Positions 42,847 through 52,012 of a stretch of 64,000 nucleotides of DNA are shown here, in pieces; within the stretch, counting starts at the first letter, position 1; every line of letters starts with the position of its first letter. Made by a program: the position numbers and the translations under genes. The notes under the pieces were generated by a model. It did not search any database. It had not been told where the DNA came from and saw only the letters and a list, made by a program, of their open reading frames with translations. The stretch is from CAWKDC01 sp044445605 (GTDB lineage Bacteria > Pseudomonadota > Gammaproteobacteria > JABCZS01). The stretch is taken from NCBI GenBank assembly GCA_044445605.1, contig JBIOEA010000003.1:27286-91285 (forward strand), read 5' to 3'.

Positions 42847-44346
42847 ATGAGCGAACAAGAAACGGTAAACACTAATCCGAACGATCTGATTGCGGAGCGT
42901 CGAGCGAAGCTGGCGCATTTACGCACATTGGGGCAGGCGTTCCCGAACGATTTCAAACCGGATGCGTTTGCAGCGGACTTGCATGGTGAATATGGGCCAT
43001 TAGAAAACGAAGCATTAGAAGCGAAGAACGTATTCGTTAAGATGGCAGGCCGTGTGATGTTACGTCGTTTAATGGGCAAAGCGAGTTTCGTGACGATTCA
43101 AGACATGACGGGCCAAATGCAGGCGTATTTAAAAGCAGACGCATTACCTGATGATCAATATGAGGCCTTTAAAAAGTGGGATTTAGGGGATATTGTTGCG
43201 ATTGAAGGCACGCTTTTCAAAACCAAAACAGGCGAGCTCTCGATCAAATCAACAGAGATTGCACTATTGGTGAAAGCGATTCGCCCATTACCTGATAAAT
43301 TCCATGGATTAACCGACACTGAAGCGAAGTACCGTCAACGTTATTTAGATTTGATTACCAATCCCGAAACGCGTGAAACGTTTGTGATCCGCAGCAAGAC
43401 GATTGCGTCGATCCGCGAGTTTTTGGTGAAGGAGCGTTTTATTGAAGTCGAAACGCCGATGATGCAAGTGATGCCTGGGGGTGCGGCAGCGCGTCCCTTT
43501 GTGACGCATCATAATGCATTAAACATGGCATTGTATTTGCGGATTGCACCGGAATTATATTTGAAGCGTTTGCTGGTGGGCGGGTTTGATCGCGTATTCG
43601 AGATCAACCGTAATTTCCGTAATGAAGGCGTGTCCGTGCGTCACAATCCTGAATTCACGATGCTTGAATTTTACCAAGCGTACGCGACCGTGGAAGATGG
43701 ATTGAAAGCGACAGAGGCGATGTTGCGTCATGCGGCGATGGCATCTTTAGGCCGGTTGGATTTTGAATATCAAGGCACGAAATTAGATTTTTCAAAGCCG
43801 TTCACACGGATCACCGTATTTGATTCGATTTTAAAATACAATCCAGACGTGAAAGCAGAGACATTAAAAACGTTAGAAGGGGCAAGAACGATTTGTGAAA
43901 AACTGGGTATTGCGTTCAAACCGACTGATGGCCTGGGTAAATTACAAATTGAGATATTTGAAAAAACGGTAGAATCGCAATTGATTGAACCGACGTTCGT
44001 GACACAATATCCGGCTGAAGTATCGCCCTTGGCGCGTGCGAATGATCACGATCCGTTTGTGACCGATCGTTTTGAATTGATGATTGTCGGTCGCGAATTA
44101 GCGAATGGCTTTTCTGAGTTAAACGATCCGGAAGATCAAGCTGCGCGCTTTTTAGCTCAAGCGGAAGCGAAGAAAGCGGGTGACGATGAAGCGATGGTAT
44201 ACGACGAAGCCTTTGTGACAGCATTGGAATATGGAATGCCGCCAGCTTCGGGGGTGGGGATTGGGATAGATCGATTGGTGATGTTATTTGCGAATGCGCC
44301 GTCGATTCGGGACGTGATTTTGTTCCCGCATATGCGTCCAAATTAA
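42847..44346 (+). CDS. lysS: lysyl-tRNA synthetase (class II)
   Basis: 499 residues. Charges tRNA-Lys. An N-terminal OB-fold anticodon-binding domain (about 55-150: VMLRRLMGKASFVTIQDMTG) precedes the class II catalytic core: motif 1 RFIEVETPMMQVMPGGAAAR, motif 2 FEINRNFRNEGVSVRHNPEF and motif 3 PPASGVGIGIDRLVM. All expected residues are visible. Confidence 0.97.
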   Translation: MSEQETVNTNPNDLIAERRAKLAHLRTLGQAFPNDFKPDAFAADLHGEYGPLENEALEAKNVFVKMAGRVMLRRLMGKASFVTIQDMTGQMQAYLKADALPDDQYEAFKKWDLGDIVAIEGTLFKTKTGELSIKSTEIALLVKAIRPLPDKFHGLTDTEAKYRQRYLDLITNPETRETFVIRSKTIASIREFLVKERFIEVETPMMQVMPGGAAARPFVTHHNALNMALYLRIAPELYLKRLLVGGFDRVFEINRNFRNEGVSVRHNPEFTMLEFYQAYATVEDGLKATEAMLRHAAMASLGRLDFEYQGTKLDFSKPFTRITVFDSILKYNPDVKAETLKTLEGARTICEKLGIAFKPTDGLGKLQIEIFEKTVESQLIEPTFVTQYPAEVSPLARANDHDPFVTDRFELMIVGRELANGFSELNDPEDQAARFLAQAEAKKAGDDEAMVYDEAFVTALEYGMPPASGVGIGIDRLVMLFANAPSIRDVILFPHMRPN

Positions 44347-44373
44347 TTCCTTCACTCGCTGGATAAACGTACA

Positions 44374-44403
44374 TTGACACCCCACCCGCCAGGCAGGTAA
44401 AAT
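44374..44403 (+). promoter_or_regulatory. strong sigma70 promoter of the hydrolase gene
   Basis: TTGACA (44374-44379), an 18-nt spacer and TAAAAT (44398-44403). It would give a leader of about 80 nt before ATG 44491. Confidence 0.65.
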
Positions 44404-44428
44404 GGCTAGCATAAATGTTAGCTATTTT
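44399..44428. terminator. A/T-flanked hairpin after lysS
   Basis: AAAATGGCTAGC, a 6-nt loop and GTTAGCTATTTT pair at 10 of 12 positions. It may terminate lysS transcription, but it overlaps the -10 of the next gene, so it could instead be a leader hairpin or operator. Confidence 0.45.
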
Positions 44429-44490
44429 GCTCATGGATTAAAGATCCAGCAAAAACAGTAGCATAGATTTACCAGCCCGAGGTTATCCCT

Positions 44491-46563
44491 ATGTGGAACG
44501 GTGATATCAGCAAAACAGCCTACCTTTTTTACCAAGGGAAGGACAGCTCACAGGCCCAGGCATGCAAATACACGGGCAATAAGCCGATGCTGGCCTCAAC
44601 GGGCGAGAAGGTCACTTTTGGCGAGCCCGGTATTGACACTATTCCTGCCGAACGCCTTTGGGTGTACCCTGAAATTGCTGAAATCGATCGGCAAGCAAGC
44701 TTTTCCATTTTGAGTCGCATTAAACATTGGTTCCGAAAGATTAGTGTTACCCGTGATGAAATTACAAATAAAAATGAATATTTAGCAAGCAAAACTGACC
44801 CTGAGAAGGGAAGTATCAATGCATATGATGTGCGCAGTGAAGGAAAATCATTAGGACAACAAACAGATATAGCTGCACACAAGGCTAAATATGAAGCATT
44901 AAATCAACAAAATGATATCGAAAATGTGGTGTTATACGGCGTCTCCAGAGGAGCTGCGACGACGTTTGCAGCTTTGGCTGACCATGCCGATGAATATAAA
45001 AAAGTAAAACTTTGCATATTGGAAGCGCCACCTGCATCGATCGGTGGCATTGTTAAACAAAAAAGCAACTTTTTGTATAAGCTTCTTTATAAAGGCAAGC
45101 AGAATTGGCTGGTTTCATTTTTATTTGGCAAGCAGCATAAAACTGATAAGAAAGAACAGGCGACAGGTTATGTTGAGCGGTTCCCAAAGCATGTTCCCCT
45201 CTTAATTGTCTCCTCACGCAAAGACACTGAAGTACCTCAAAAAAACAGCATGAAACTTGCGCTCAGGGTTGCGGTGGATCGGATCAAGAAACAGCAGCAA
45301 GGCGAAGCTATTGAGCCAGTCTATTTTTTGCAGCTCGATGAGCCCAATCATAATGATTATGCGCGAAAAGGTAAATTTTTAGATGCTGAAAAGTATCAGA
45401 ATTTTGTGAGTAAAATTTATGGTGCACACGAGTTGCCTAAAAATCAATCTTATGCAAATATCGCTGATAATAATGAAAGCATGAGGGTAGCCAATTTAAC
45501 AGGTGGGGTCCTCAAAGATCAGGTTTTATTCCAGGCTAAATTTAAGGAAACAAAAGACACTCATGAGCGTCAAGAAATCAGGAAGAAAGCATTTAATAGT
45601 TTATGTGAAACGTTGACATCCCTTAGTCCCAGAGAGAAAGAACGGGTGGTAAAGATCTGCCTTGCGATGCCGCTCTACCATAAGCATTTAAACAAATGGA
45701 ATGCTTTTGGGAAGACAGAAGTCGAAGTGGCGCTTGTAAACTTGTTAAAGCCAGCGCGATTTCCCGTCGAAACTAAAAGCTCGCTTTCAACATTGGTTGA
45801 TTATGTAAACCGCAGTTGGTTTGAAGGATTTTTCGATTTCTTTTTACATCCTGAGCAAACGTGGTTTTCATCATATGCTTTTGGGTTTCTTCCCCGTTTG
45901 ATTGCTTTGCCCATGACAGCTACTGTGTATGCCATTTCCCGTATCGTTGCCGTCGTACTCAATCCGATAGCTTCTGAGCATAATAAAGCAAAGGCATTCT
46001 TGATGCGGGCGGTGACAGGTGTTTCTGTGACAGCGTCTGCTTTGCTAGGATATTTTTTCATCAATACAACGATGCTCGAGAATGTTTCACGGTCATTATG
46101 GTTGCCAGATGGTTTCGGTGGCCCATTTTCGGCCATGATAACAGGCGCAATATTTTTGGGCGTAAGTGCTGTGATTGGATTAGCGAGCTTGTTGTTAGGT
46201 GCAAAGAAGACCGCACAAGCTATCAATGCGGAAAAGATTTCTGGGGAAGTAGACACCTATGTCACGGCGCCAAAGCATTGCAAGCTAATAACCAGCAGTA
46301 AAGATGTGCCACTCAATGATTATATGATTGAACATGAAAATGCGTTGCGTGAGCATTATCAGGCGAAGAAACCTGCCATTTGTGGATCAGGCCCGACCTC
46401 AACAACAAAGCCAATCTTGACTAAATTTGAGGTTTTGACTGAGATGCATCATCGGGGAGATTTCATTGAATCTCAGCTTGATGATCTAAATACGGCACTA
46501 GGGAACAAGAAGCAAATTTCCGCGTGTAAGGTTGACCTTGGGCGTCTTGTTCCAAACCGCTGA
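44491..46563 (+). CDS. membrane-anchored alpha/beta-hydrolase, effector-like
   Basis: 690 residues, no close family recognised. An alpha/beta-hydrolase domain spans about 90-300. The nucleophile elbow is LYGVSRGAATTF with Ser152. Asp245 in IVSSRKDTEVP and His287 in LDEPNHNDY complete a plausible triad. Three hydrophobic segments lie at about 468-580 (PRLIALPMTATVYAISRIVA, VTGVSVTASALLGYFFI, MITGAIFLGVSAVIGLASLL), then a polar tail of about 100 residues. No signal peptide. The likely activity is an esterase or lipase at a membrane, perhaps after injection into a host. GAGG lies 8 nt before the ATG, and it has its own promoter. Confidence 0.7.
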   Translation: MWNGDISKTAYLFYQGKDSSQAQACKYTGNKPMLASTGEKVTFGEPGIDTIPAERLWVYPEIAEIDRQASFSILSRIKHWFRKISVTRDEITNKNEYLASKTDPEKGSINAYDVRSEGKSLGQQTDIAAHKAKYEALNQQNDIENVVLYGVSRGAATTFAALADHADEYKKVKLCILEAPPASIGGIVKQKSNFLYKLLYKGKQNWLVSFLFGKQHKTDKKEQATGYVERFPKHVPLLIVSSRKDTEVPQKNSMKLALRVAVDRIKKQQQGEAIEPVYFLQLDEPNHNDYARKGKFLDAEKYQNFVSKIYGAHELPKNQSYANIADNNESMRVANLTGGVLKDQVLFQAKFKETKDTHERQEIRKKAFNSLCETLTSLSPREKERVVKICLAMPLYHKHLNKWNAFGKTEVEVALVNLLKPARFPVETKSSLSTLVDYVNRSWFEGFFDFFLHPEQTWFSSYAFGFLPRLIALPMTATVYAISRIVAVVLNPIASEHNKAKAFLMRAVTGVSVTASALLGYFFINTTMLENVSRSLWLPDGFGGPFSAMITGAIFLGVSAVIGLASLLLGAKKTAQAINAEKISGEVDTYVTAPKHCKLITSSKDVPLNDYMIEHENALREHYQAKKPAICGSGPTSTTKPILTKFEVLTEMHHRGDFIESQLDDLNTALGNKKQISACKVDLGRLVPNR

Positions 46564-46572
46564 AACATAAAC

Positions 46573-47349
46573 TCACCATTTATTTCTTAATTGTCTCAAT
46601 GCCAAAAACACTTCTTGCCGGCTGGGTTGTTCTGATAAATGAGTTTTCCCGCGAATCGCCTGAATCAATTCAGGATCTTCCAATCTAAAAAACGGATCAA
46701 CGGTTTTATCCTCACCCAGCGTGCTGATATACAATTCAGCATCCGACAATGCTGCTTCTATCAACGCAATGGCCGGCAAATCAGGCTGAAAACTTTTTGC
46801 AAAGCCAAGATTGTGGCGGATATAATCATGGCCTGGATAAATGCGTGTTTCATCGGGCAAATGTTGCAATTGAGTTTCGAAGGTATTGAACATGACTTCC
46901 GGATCGCCGCCGTTATGGCAATTACCGCAGCCGCAATTAAACAATGTATCACCCGTATAAATGGCATGCGACTGTTTGTCATGTAAACATATCGAATGCA
47001 TTGTATGCCCAGGGGTTTCAAGCACGGTCAATGCAATGTGGCTACCAACCTTGACCATATCACCCGCATGTAACCCATGATCAAACCCAGGGATAATTTG
47101 CCGCGCCAAATGATGCGCCAAAATATGTGCACCCGTGGCAAACTGTAAATCTTCGTTCCCACCGGTGTGGTCACGGTGTTCATGTGTATTGACGATCTGT
47201 GTGATCGTTAACTTTTCTTTTTCAGCGGTTTCAAGAATTAATTCGACATCCAGTGGGTCAATGACCAAGCAATCACGTGTGTCTTCGCAGTAGATTAAAT
47301 AATTGTAGTTCGATAGGGAGTTGTCAAGTCTGAGAGATAGAGTGGCCAT
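46573..47349 (-). CDS. gloB: hydroxyacylglutathione hydrolase (glyoxalase II)
   Basis: 258 residues. Metallo-beta-lactamase-fold enzyme that hydrolyses S-lactoylglutathione in methylglyoxal detoxification. Zinc-site motif NTHEHRDHTGGNEDL, then ETPGHTMHSICLH, GDTLFNCGCG and the late histidine in IYPGHDYIRHNLGFA. The C-terminal substrate-binding domain ends RQEVFLALRQLRNKW. Confidence 0.93.
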   Translation of the reverse strand: MATLSLRLDNSLSNYNYLIYCEDTRDCLVIDPLDVELILETAEKEKLTITQIVNTHEHRDHTGGNEDLQFATGAHILAHHLARQIIPGFDHGLHAGDMVKVGSHIALTVLETPGHTMHSICLHDKQSHAIYTGDTLFNCGCGNCHNGGDPEVMFNTFETQLQHLPDETRIYPGHDYIRHNLGFAKSFQPDLPAIALIEAALSDAELYISTLGEDKTVDPFFRLEDPELIQAIRGKTHLSEQPSRQEVFLALRQLRNKW

Positions 47350-47422
47350 AAATTGATACCTTGTTAATATATGCTCTGTACCTTACCAGTAGTTACAAGC
47401 GATGTCAAATTGAGGATAAAAG

Positions 47423-48133
47423 TTAGGATTTTCTACTCACTAAGCTATACATTTTACCATCGTCTATTAGGCTATCAACCAGCTCATCATCAGGCGAGAC
47501 GGGGTCATTGATGCATAGTAATTTTTTATTTAAATGTCCACGATAATGCATGCGTGCGACGACTTCTTGACCGACGAAGCATCCCTTATCAAAGGCAATG
47601 GCATTTAAATTCACCAAATTAATATAGTGTGGTAAAAACTTTTCAGATTGTTCAAGCCCAATCCAGGGGATCCCTGCGTCGAACATGGCTTTTACAAATT
47701 CAGATGCGACTGATACGTGGTTAGAAGAAGGGGAGATGCGTAATATCAAACCTTTTTCTGGCGCTAAATAAAACTCAACCTCATTTCCCTCTGATCCAAC
47801 ATGATAGGTAGGCACTGCTGCCGCAGAAGAAACCAGGCCTTCAATAGTAAACTGATCACTGATATCGATCAATTTTGCTTTTGAAAACACAATAAATTTT
47901 TTGAGTTTATGCAAGAGGGGTTCAATAAGATCTTGTGGCAATATGAGCCAAAAACCGTCGGGACGTTTAATAACGCACATCAATGCGACGACGCGCCCCT
48001 TAAGATTTAAATAGCAGGCCAGTGTGCCTTGCGTATCCGTCAACGCATGGATATCGGCAGTAAGCTGGCCCTGTAAAAATAGTGCGGCATCTTCACCTGT
48101 GCAGTGCAGGATGCCTAATTGTCGCTCTTGCAT
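47423..48133 (-). CDS. ygfZ: YgfZ-type folate-dependent Fe-S cluster repair protein
   Basis: 236 residues, clearly shorter than the 326 of E. coli YgfZ, so part of the C-terminal domain is reduced. The signature KGCFVGQEVVARMHYRGHLN is intact, and GILHCTGEDAALFLQGQLTADI is the expected N-terminus. The protein helps maintain [4Fe-4S] enzymes such as MiaB. The divergent sdhE-ygfX pair nearby is the same neighbourhood as in E. coli. Confidence 0.9.
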   Translation of the reverse strand: MQERQLGILHCTGEDAALFLQGQLTADIHALTDTQGTLACYLNLKGRVVALMCVIKRPDGFWLILPQDLIEPLLHKLKKFIVFSKAKLIDISDQFTIEGLVSSAAAVPTYHVGSEGNEVEFYLAPEKGLILRISPSSNHVSVASEFVKAMFDAGIPWIGLEQSEKFLPHYINLVNLNAIAFDKGCFVGQEVVARMHYRGHLNKKLLCINDPVSPDDELVDSLIDDGKMYSLVSRKS

Positions 48134-48136
48134 ATG

Positions 48137-48907
48137 TTACTTCAATTGTTTATAAACCAATCCGAGCGCTGTTGAACTGATAGATACAACAGCGAAACCC
48201 ACGATCAGGGAGGATAACACAAATAGGCTTTCCGGGAGTTGAATGGAAAGGGCGGGCAGTAGGGAAGCAATGATGGCGATCATGACGAAACCAGCAAACA
48301 CAGGGATCATGGGCAGCAGACCTAAGAGGATGATGATCCGCCAGCCATTATTTTCACTCATTTTCCAGGTTTGTTCCAGGCTCATTCGTTCGCCGACAGC
48401 AATGCTGGGGAATATAATGCATAGTCTTCCTAACAAATAACTCAAGATGAGCGAATAGGTGATGGCGGCGGTAATCATGCCAGCCATTTGCATGTTAAAG
48501 GTTGTCAATAAGAAGAAAATAACCATGGCAGGGATCATTGAACCTACCGTGGTTAAAATACCTAGAAGGAACATCCAAATGAGGGTCCATGTTTCGCGCA
48601 TCGTCCACCATTTAAAGCCTGCTTTTCCTTGGATGGTGATGCGATAACAAGTATTGACTATCCAAATCATCAACAGCGTTCCCAGAAACTGGGTTAAGCC
48701 CAACCAGGGAGAGAAATAAAAGGGTATGGGTGGCTCAGGATTGGTTGCAAAAGGGATGCTGGTAGCGGATGTGAGCATCAAGGGGATGCTGGTAAGGCAA
48801 AGAATAATGAAGGGTATGACCAATGCCCTGATAAATATTGACATATTATCTCTGATATATGCGAAAGCATCGCATGTCGTTTGCCAGATAGCGATAGTTT
48901 TTCCCAT
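48137..48907 (-). CDS. six-helix membrane protein of unknown function
   Basis: 256 residues with about six hydrophobic segments (ALVIPFIILCLTSIPLMLTS, LTQFLGTLLMIWIVNTC, WMFLLGILTTVGSMIPAMVI, YSLILSYLLGRLCIIFPSIA, ILLGLLPMIPVFAGFVMIAI, SSLIVGFAVVSISSTALGLV). No catalytic motif is seen. It is inserted between sdhE and ygfZ and lies only 3 nt upstream of ygfZ, so the two are co-transcribed. The ribosome site is AAGGAATTACC. Confidence 0.75.
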   Translation of the reverse strand: MGKTIAIWQTTCDAFAYIRDNMSIFIRALVIPFIILCLTSIPLMLTSATSIPFATNPEPPIPFYFSPWLGLTQFLGTLLMIWIVNTCYRITIQGKAGFKWWTMRETWTLIWMFLLGILTTVGSMIPAMVIFFLLTTFNMQMAGMITAAITYSLILSYLLGRLCIIFPSIAVGERMSLEQTWKMSENNGWRIIILLGLLPMIPVFAGFVMIAIIASLLPALSIQLPESLFVLSSLIVGFAVVSISSTALGLVYKQLK

Positions 48908-49020
48908 GGTAATTCCTTATGTTGCCCTAGGTTAACTATAGGGGCTATTTATCTAGATTGCCATCTTCCCAGAGAATAGGTATACTGGTCCACCACCATT
49001 TTTTGGCTACAGAGGTACCC

Positions 49021-49275
49021 ATGGATCTAGAACATCCAGAACGGATCCGTTGGGCATGCCGCCGAGGCATGCTTGAACTCGATATTTTATTATTGGGTTT
49101 TTTCGATGGTACCTACGCCAGCCTACCTGAACCACTTCAACGGCAATTCGTTGCTTTGTTGGAGTCCGCAGATCAAGATTTAAATCATTGGTTGTTATCA
49201 TATGAAAACGCACCTGAACAGTTTCAATCCATTTGCAAATGCATCGGGGATTACCATCGAAGCCATACATCTTAG
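49021..49275 (+). CDS. sdhE: succinate dehydrogenase flavinylation factor SdhE
   Basis: 84 residues from ATG 49021. The motif RRGMLELDILLLGFF carries the conserved RGxxE needed for FAD attachment to SdhA. RIRWACRRG and WLLSYENAPE complete the small helical fold. The last 74 nt overlap the following ygfX-like gene. Confidence 0.92.
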   Translation: MDLEHPERIRWACRRGMLELDILLLGFFDGTYASLPEPLQRQFVALLESADQDLNHWLLSYENAPEQFQSICKCIGDYHRSHTS

Positions 49276-49660
49276 GCCTTCCCACGGTTTTAAGATGTTG
49301 GCATTCGCATTGTTATTCATCGCTATTTCATTTGGCACGTCCATGCCATTATCCTACCCGGGGCTCTTAGCCTTTGCCTATTTAGGCGTGGTGGCCTTGA
49401 TGTTTTGGTGGAGCCAGACATATTCTATTCATACCGTCAGAAAGCAAAAAAATGGTTTATTTGTCCTTGAAAGCCAGAAGAAGACACTGAGCAACATGGA
49501 GCTGCAAAGCGAAAGTTTATCGACCCCAGTCCTGTGCGTGCTTTACTTCAAGCCACAAGAGGGCGGCCGCACCCATAGTGTGTTCATTTGGCGCGATAGC
49601 GTCCCCCCCGAGTTGTTCCGCCGTTTGCGTGGCTGGCTCCATTGGTGTGCTCAGGTCTAG
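49202..49660 (+). CDS. YgfX (CptA)-like membrane protein
   Basis: 152 residues with two adjacent membrane helices (FKMLAFALLFIAISFGTSMP and YPGLLAFAYLGVVALMFWWS), then a soluble domain (SVFIWRDSVPPELFRRLRGW) like the YgfX tail. It sits after sdhE as in E. coli. The long overlap with sdhE follows from the only in-frame ATG before the helices; a non-ATG start further in cannot be excluded. The family has been described as toxin-like or as an SdhE partner. Confidence 0.7.
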   Translation: MKTHLNSFNPFANASGITIEAIHLRPSHGFKMLAFALLFIAISFGTSMPLSYPGLLAFAYLGVVALMFWWSQTYSIHTVRKQKNGLFVLESQKKTLSNMELQSESLSTPVLCVLYFKPQEGGRTHSVFIWRDSVPPELFRRLRGWLHWCAQV

Positions 49661-49666
49661 CCATGA

Positions 49667-50290
49667 ATGGCCGATATCAGCAATATGAAGCAAGAACAAC
49701 CCCGTGAAGACTCTGCCCAAAGCGCTCTGGCCGATTGGGTGCTTGTCCGCCGCGTACAGCAGGGCGACTCAAAAGCCTTTAACTTGCTGGTATCCAAATA
49801 CCAACGCAGGATAGAATTCGTTATTTACCCATTTGTTGAGAATCGCAGCGATATTCTTGATATCGTCCAAGAAACGTTTCTACGTGCTTTCCGCGCCATT
49901 GATGATTTCCGGGGTGATAGCGCATTTTTTTCATGGCTATTCCGGATTGCTCAAAACACCGCTAAAAACCATCTTATTGCCCGTACGCGTCGCCCACCGG
50001 ATAGTGATATCGATGCCAGTGTGGCTGAGTTTGTTTCAACATCGCCATTTCAAGAGTTAAGCACGCCAGAGCATTTATTGCTGCGTGATGAGATTGAACA
50101 GCAGATTTTTAGAACGATCGAGTCGTTACCTGAAGAGCTACGTGAGGTGATTGTTTTGCGTGAAATTGAAGGGCTTTCGTATGATGACATCGCACTTAAA
50201 GTAAAATGCCCCATCGGAACCGTCCGCTCCCGCCTGTTCCGCGCACGTGAAATCGTTGACGCGAGCATTCGCCCATTGTTGATGGGATAA
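49667..50290 (+). CDS. rpoE: RpoE/AlgU-type ECF sigma factor
   Basis: 207 residues. Region 2 reads QQGDSKAFNLLVSKYQRRIE through DIVQETFLRAFRAIDDFRGD and SAFFSWLFRIAQNTAKN. Region 4 reads LPEELREVIVLREIEGLSYD with GTVRSRLFRARE. It directs envelope-stress transcription. ATG 49685 is an alternative start. No anti-sigma gene (rseA/mucA) follows; the next gene is an unrelated ATPase. Confidence 0.93.
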   Translation: MADISNMKQEQPREDSAQSALADWVLVRRVQQGDSKAFNLLVSKYQRRIEFVIYPFVENRSDILDIVQETFLRAFRAIDDFRGDSAFFSWLFRIAQNTAKNHLIARTRRPPDSDIDASVAEFVSTSPFQELSTPEHLLLRDEIEQQIFRTIESLPEELREVIVLREIEGLSYDDIALKVKCPIGTVRSRLFRAREIVDASIRPLLMG

Positions 50291-50301
50291 GCTCCTCATT
50301 T

Positions 50302-50368
50302 CTGGAGTGTAATCCATATAATTTACCAAAAAGGCTAGATTTATCTAAAACAATGGACTATACTCCAG
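50302..50368. promoter_or_regulatory. inverted repeat upstream of the DUF4143 ATPase gene
   Basis: CTGGAGTGTAATCCAT (50302-50317) and ATGGACTATACTCCAG (50353-50368) are inverted copies matching at 14 of 16 positions, 35 bp apart. A third half-copy (TTTCTGGAGTCTGG) at 50382 holds the ribosome site of the ATPase gene. Operator or mobile-element boundary. Confidence 0.65.
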
Positions 50369-50397
50369 TTATTGGGGCCTATTTCTGGAGTCTGGTC

Positions 50398-51606
50398 ATG
50401 ATTGAGGGGTTTAAGACACTATTTTATTCACTGCTCGAGCAAACCCGATTCGAGCAGTACAGGTACTTATACCCTGAGCTGAGCATGAAAAATCGTCTAT
50501 TGGGCATTATAGGTGCCCGCGGGGTAGGTAAGACGACCTTAATGTTGCAGTACATTAAAAACAGCATGACCGACGAGTTAAAGCACACCTTGTATTTTTC
50601 AGCGGATCATATTTTTTTCACAAACCATACGCTGGTTGAGTTCGTCCACGAGGCTTACTTCAATGAAAAAATCAAATATTTTTTCATTGATGAGATTCAC
50701 AAATATCAGAATTGGAATCAAGAGCTTAAAAACATTTATGACAGTTATCCCGAGGTCAAGGTGATGTTTTCAGGCAGTTCCAGTATTGACTTGATTAAGG
50801 GTGCATATGATTTATCCAGACGGGCATTGCTCAAGCACTTGCATGGTTTATCATTTCGTGAATATTTGAATTTTAAAACAGGCTCTCGGTATGAACCTGT
50901 CCCTCCTGCGGTGCTATTGGCGAATTACCAGGATTTGGATAGAAAGTTTTTATCGATTGAACAGCTAAAGCGTCATTTTAATGATTATTTGGAACGCGGA
51001 TATTACCCATTTGTATTCAGTGATGAGGAAGGCTATTATCAGCGGATCAATAGGATTGTTGAAAAAACGATTTATGAAGATATTGCAAATTTTTACAAGT
51101 TAAAAACGGAGAATTTGCATTATTTAAAAAGAATATTGAGCTACTTGGCGACTATTCCGCCGGGAGAGGTGAATACTAATAACCTGGCCAGGTATTTAGG
51201 CGTTGACAATAAAACGGCGTACCACTATTTGCATATTCTTTCCGAGACAGGTCTGGTGAGCCTTATCTACCCTCAGGCAACGGGTAATCAGGTATTACGC
51301 AAAGTGGAAAAGATTTTTTTAAACAATACGACGCTGCATTATGCCCTTAATGAGCAGTTAGCGAGTCCGATAGAGAAAGGGACGATACGTGAATTGTTTT
51401 TCGTCCAAAGCTTACGCAGTGCGGGTGTGGATGTGTTTTATAACAAGCAGGGCGATTTCATGGCGTTGGATACTGTGTTTGAAATTGGCGGGAAAAACAA
51501 AACACGTCGTCAGCTGTCTTCATCCACCGGCATCGTTGTGAAAGATGACGTGCTGGTGAGTGGGCAAGGCGTCATCCCGCTTTATTACTGGGGATTTTGT
51601 TATTAA
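50398..51606 (+). CDS. AAA (AAA_14/DUF4143) ATPase
   Basis: 402 residues from ATG 50398, chosen for GGAG 7 nt upstream; ATG 50353 lies in the inverted repeat and has no ribosome site. Walker A is GARGVGKTT and Walker B FFIDEIHKY. A winged-helix segment (LARYLGVDNKTAYHYLHILS) and a DUF4143 C-terminus (IRELFFVQSL, VFEIGGKNK) follow. These STAND-like ATPases are common accessory genes with poorly known roles, sometimes linked to mobile elements or toxin-antitoxin-like behaviour. Confidence 0.85.
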   Translation: MIEGFKTLFYSLLEQTRFEQYRYLYPELSMKNRLLGIIGARGVGKTTLMLQYIKNSMTDELKHTLYFSADHIFFTNHTLVEFVHEAYFNEKIKYFFIDEIHKYQNWNQELKNIYDSYPEVKVMFSGSSSIDLIKGAYDLSRRALLKHLHGLSFREYLNFKTGSRYEPVPPAVLLANYQDLDRKFLSIEQLKRHFNDYLERGYYPFVFSDEEGYYQRINRIVEKTIYEDIANFYKLKTENLHYLKRILSYLATIPPGEVNTNNLARYLGVDNKTAYHYLHILSETGLVSLIYPQATGNQVLRKVEKIFLNNTTLHYALNEQLASPIEKGTIRELFFVQSLRSAGVDVFYNKQGDFMALDTVFEIGGKNKTRRQLSSSTGIVVKDDVLVSGQGVIPLYYWGFCY

Positions 51607-51637
51607 AAAAAGAATGCTCCCTTTAACAGGAGCATTC
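51604..51637 (-). terminator. intrinsic terminator of the cysteine-rich array
   Basis: GAATGCTCC and GGAGCATTC form a perfect 9-bp stem with an 8-nt loop. On the minus strand it is followed by an uninterrupted T run, the classic rho-independent form for the leftward array. It also lies just after the ATPase stop. Confidence 0.85.
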
Positions 51638-51653
51638 AGCGGTAGTTGATGGG

Positions 51654-51980
51654 TTACTGAGCCTTTGTCGCCGTTGTTGAAACTGGGACACATGTGGGGA
51701 TAAAAGGTGTCACAGGGGTAATAATTCCCCCCGTTGAGCTAGCTGTGCAGCCCGCTTTATATCCGGTTTTGCATGTTGAATTTAATGTACTACCCGTCGG
51801 GCATGTAGGTGTACTTGTAGCAGATGCACAGGTTGGCAATTGGCTAGACATTTGGCCCATAATACCGCCAGTAGTAGATTTGCAGGTTATTGAGCCGCCC
51901 GACGACGCTTGTGCTGTCATTGCACCTAAACTCATTGAGCAGGTCAAGATTGTCAGCGTAAGTAATTGCTTTAGTTTCAT
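51654..51980 (-). CDS. small cysteine-rich secreted protein (array member 3)
   Basis: 108 residues. Signal peptide MKLKQLLTLTILTCSMSLGA, then a mature part with six cysteines in a Thr/Ser/Gly-rich background. PTCASATSTP followed by CPTG and CKTGYKAGC aligns with PTCASATSSPACPTG and CKTGFKPGC of the next gene. No known family. Disulfide-stabilised periplasmic or extracellular peptide by inference. Last gene before the array terminator. Confidence 0.75.
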   Translation of the reverse strand: MKLKQLLTLTILTCSMSLGAMTAQASSGGSITCKSTTGGIMGQMSSQLPTCASATSTPTCPTGSTLNSTCKTGYKAGCTASSTGGIITPVTPFIPTCVPVSTTATKAQ

Positions 51981-52012
51981 GATGGTATCCTTAATGAATG
52001 GTTGTTGATGGG

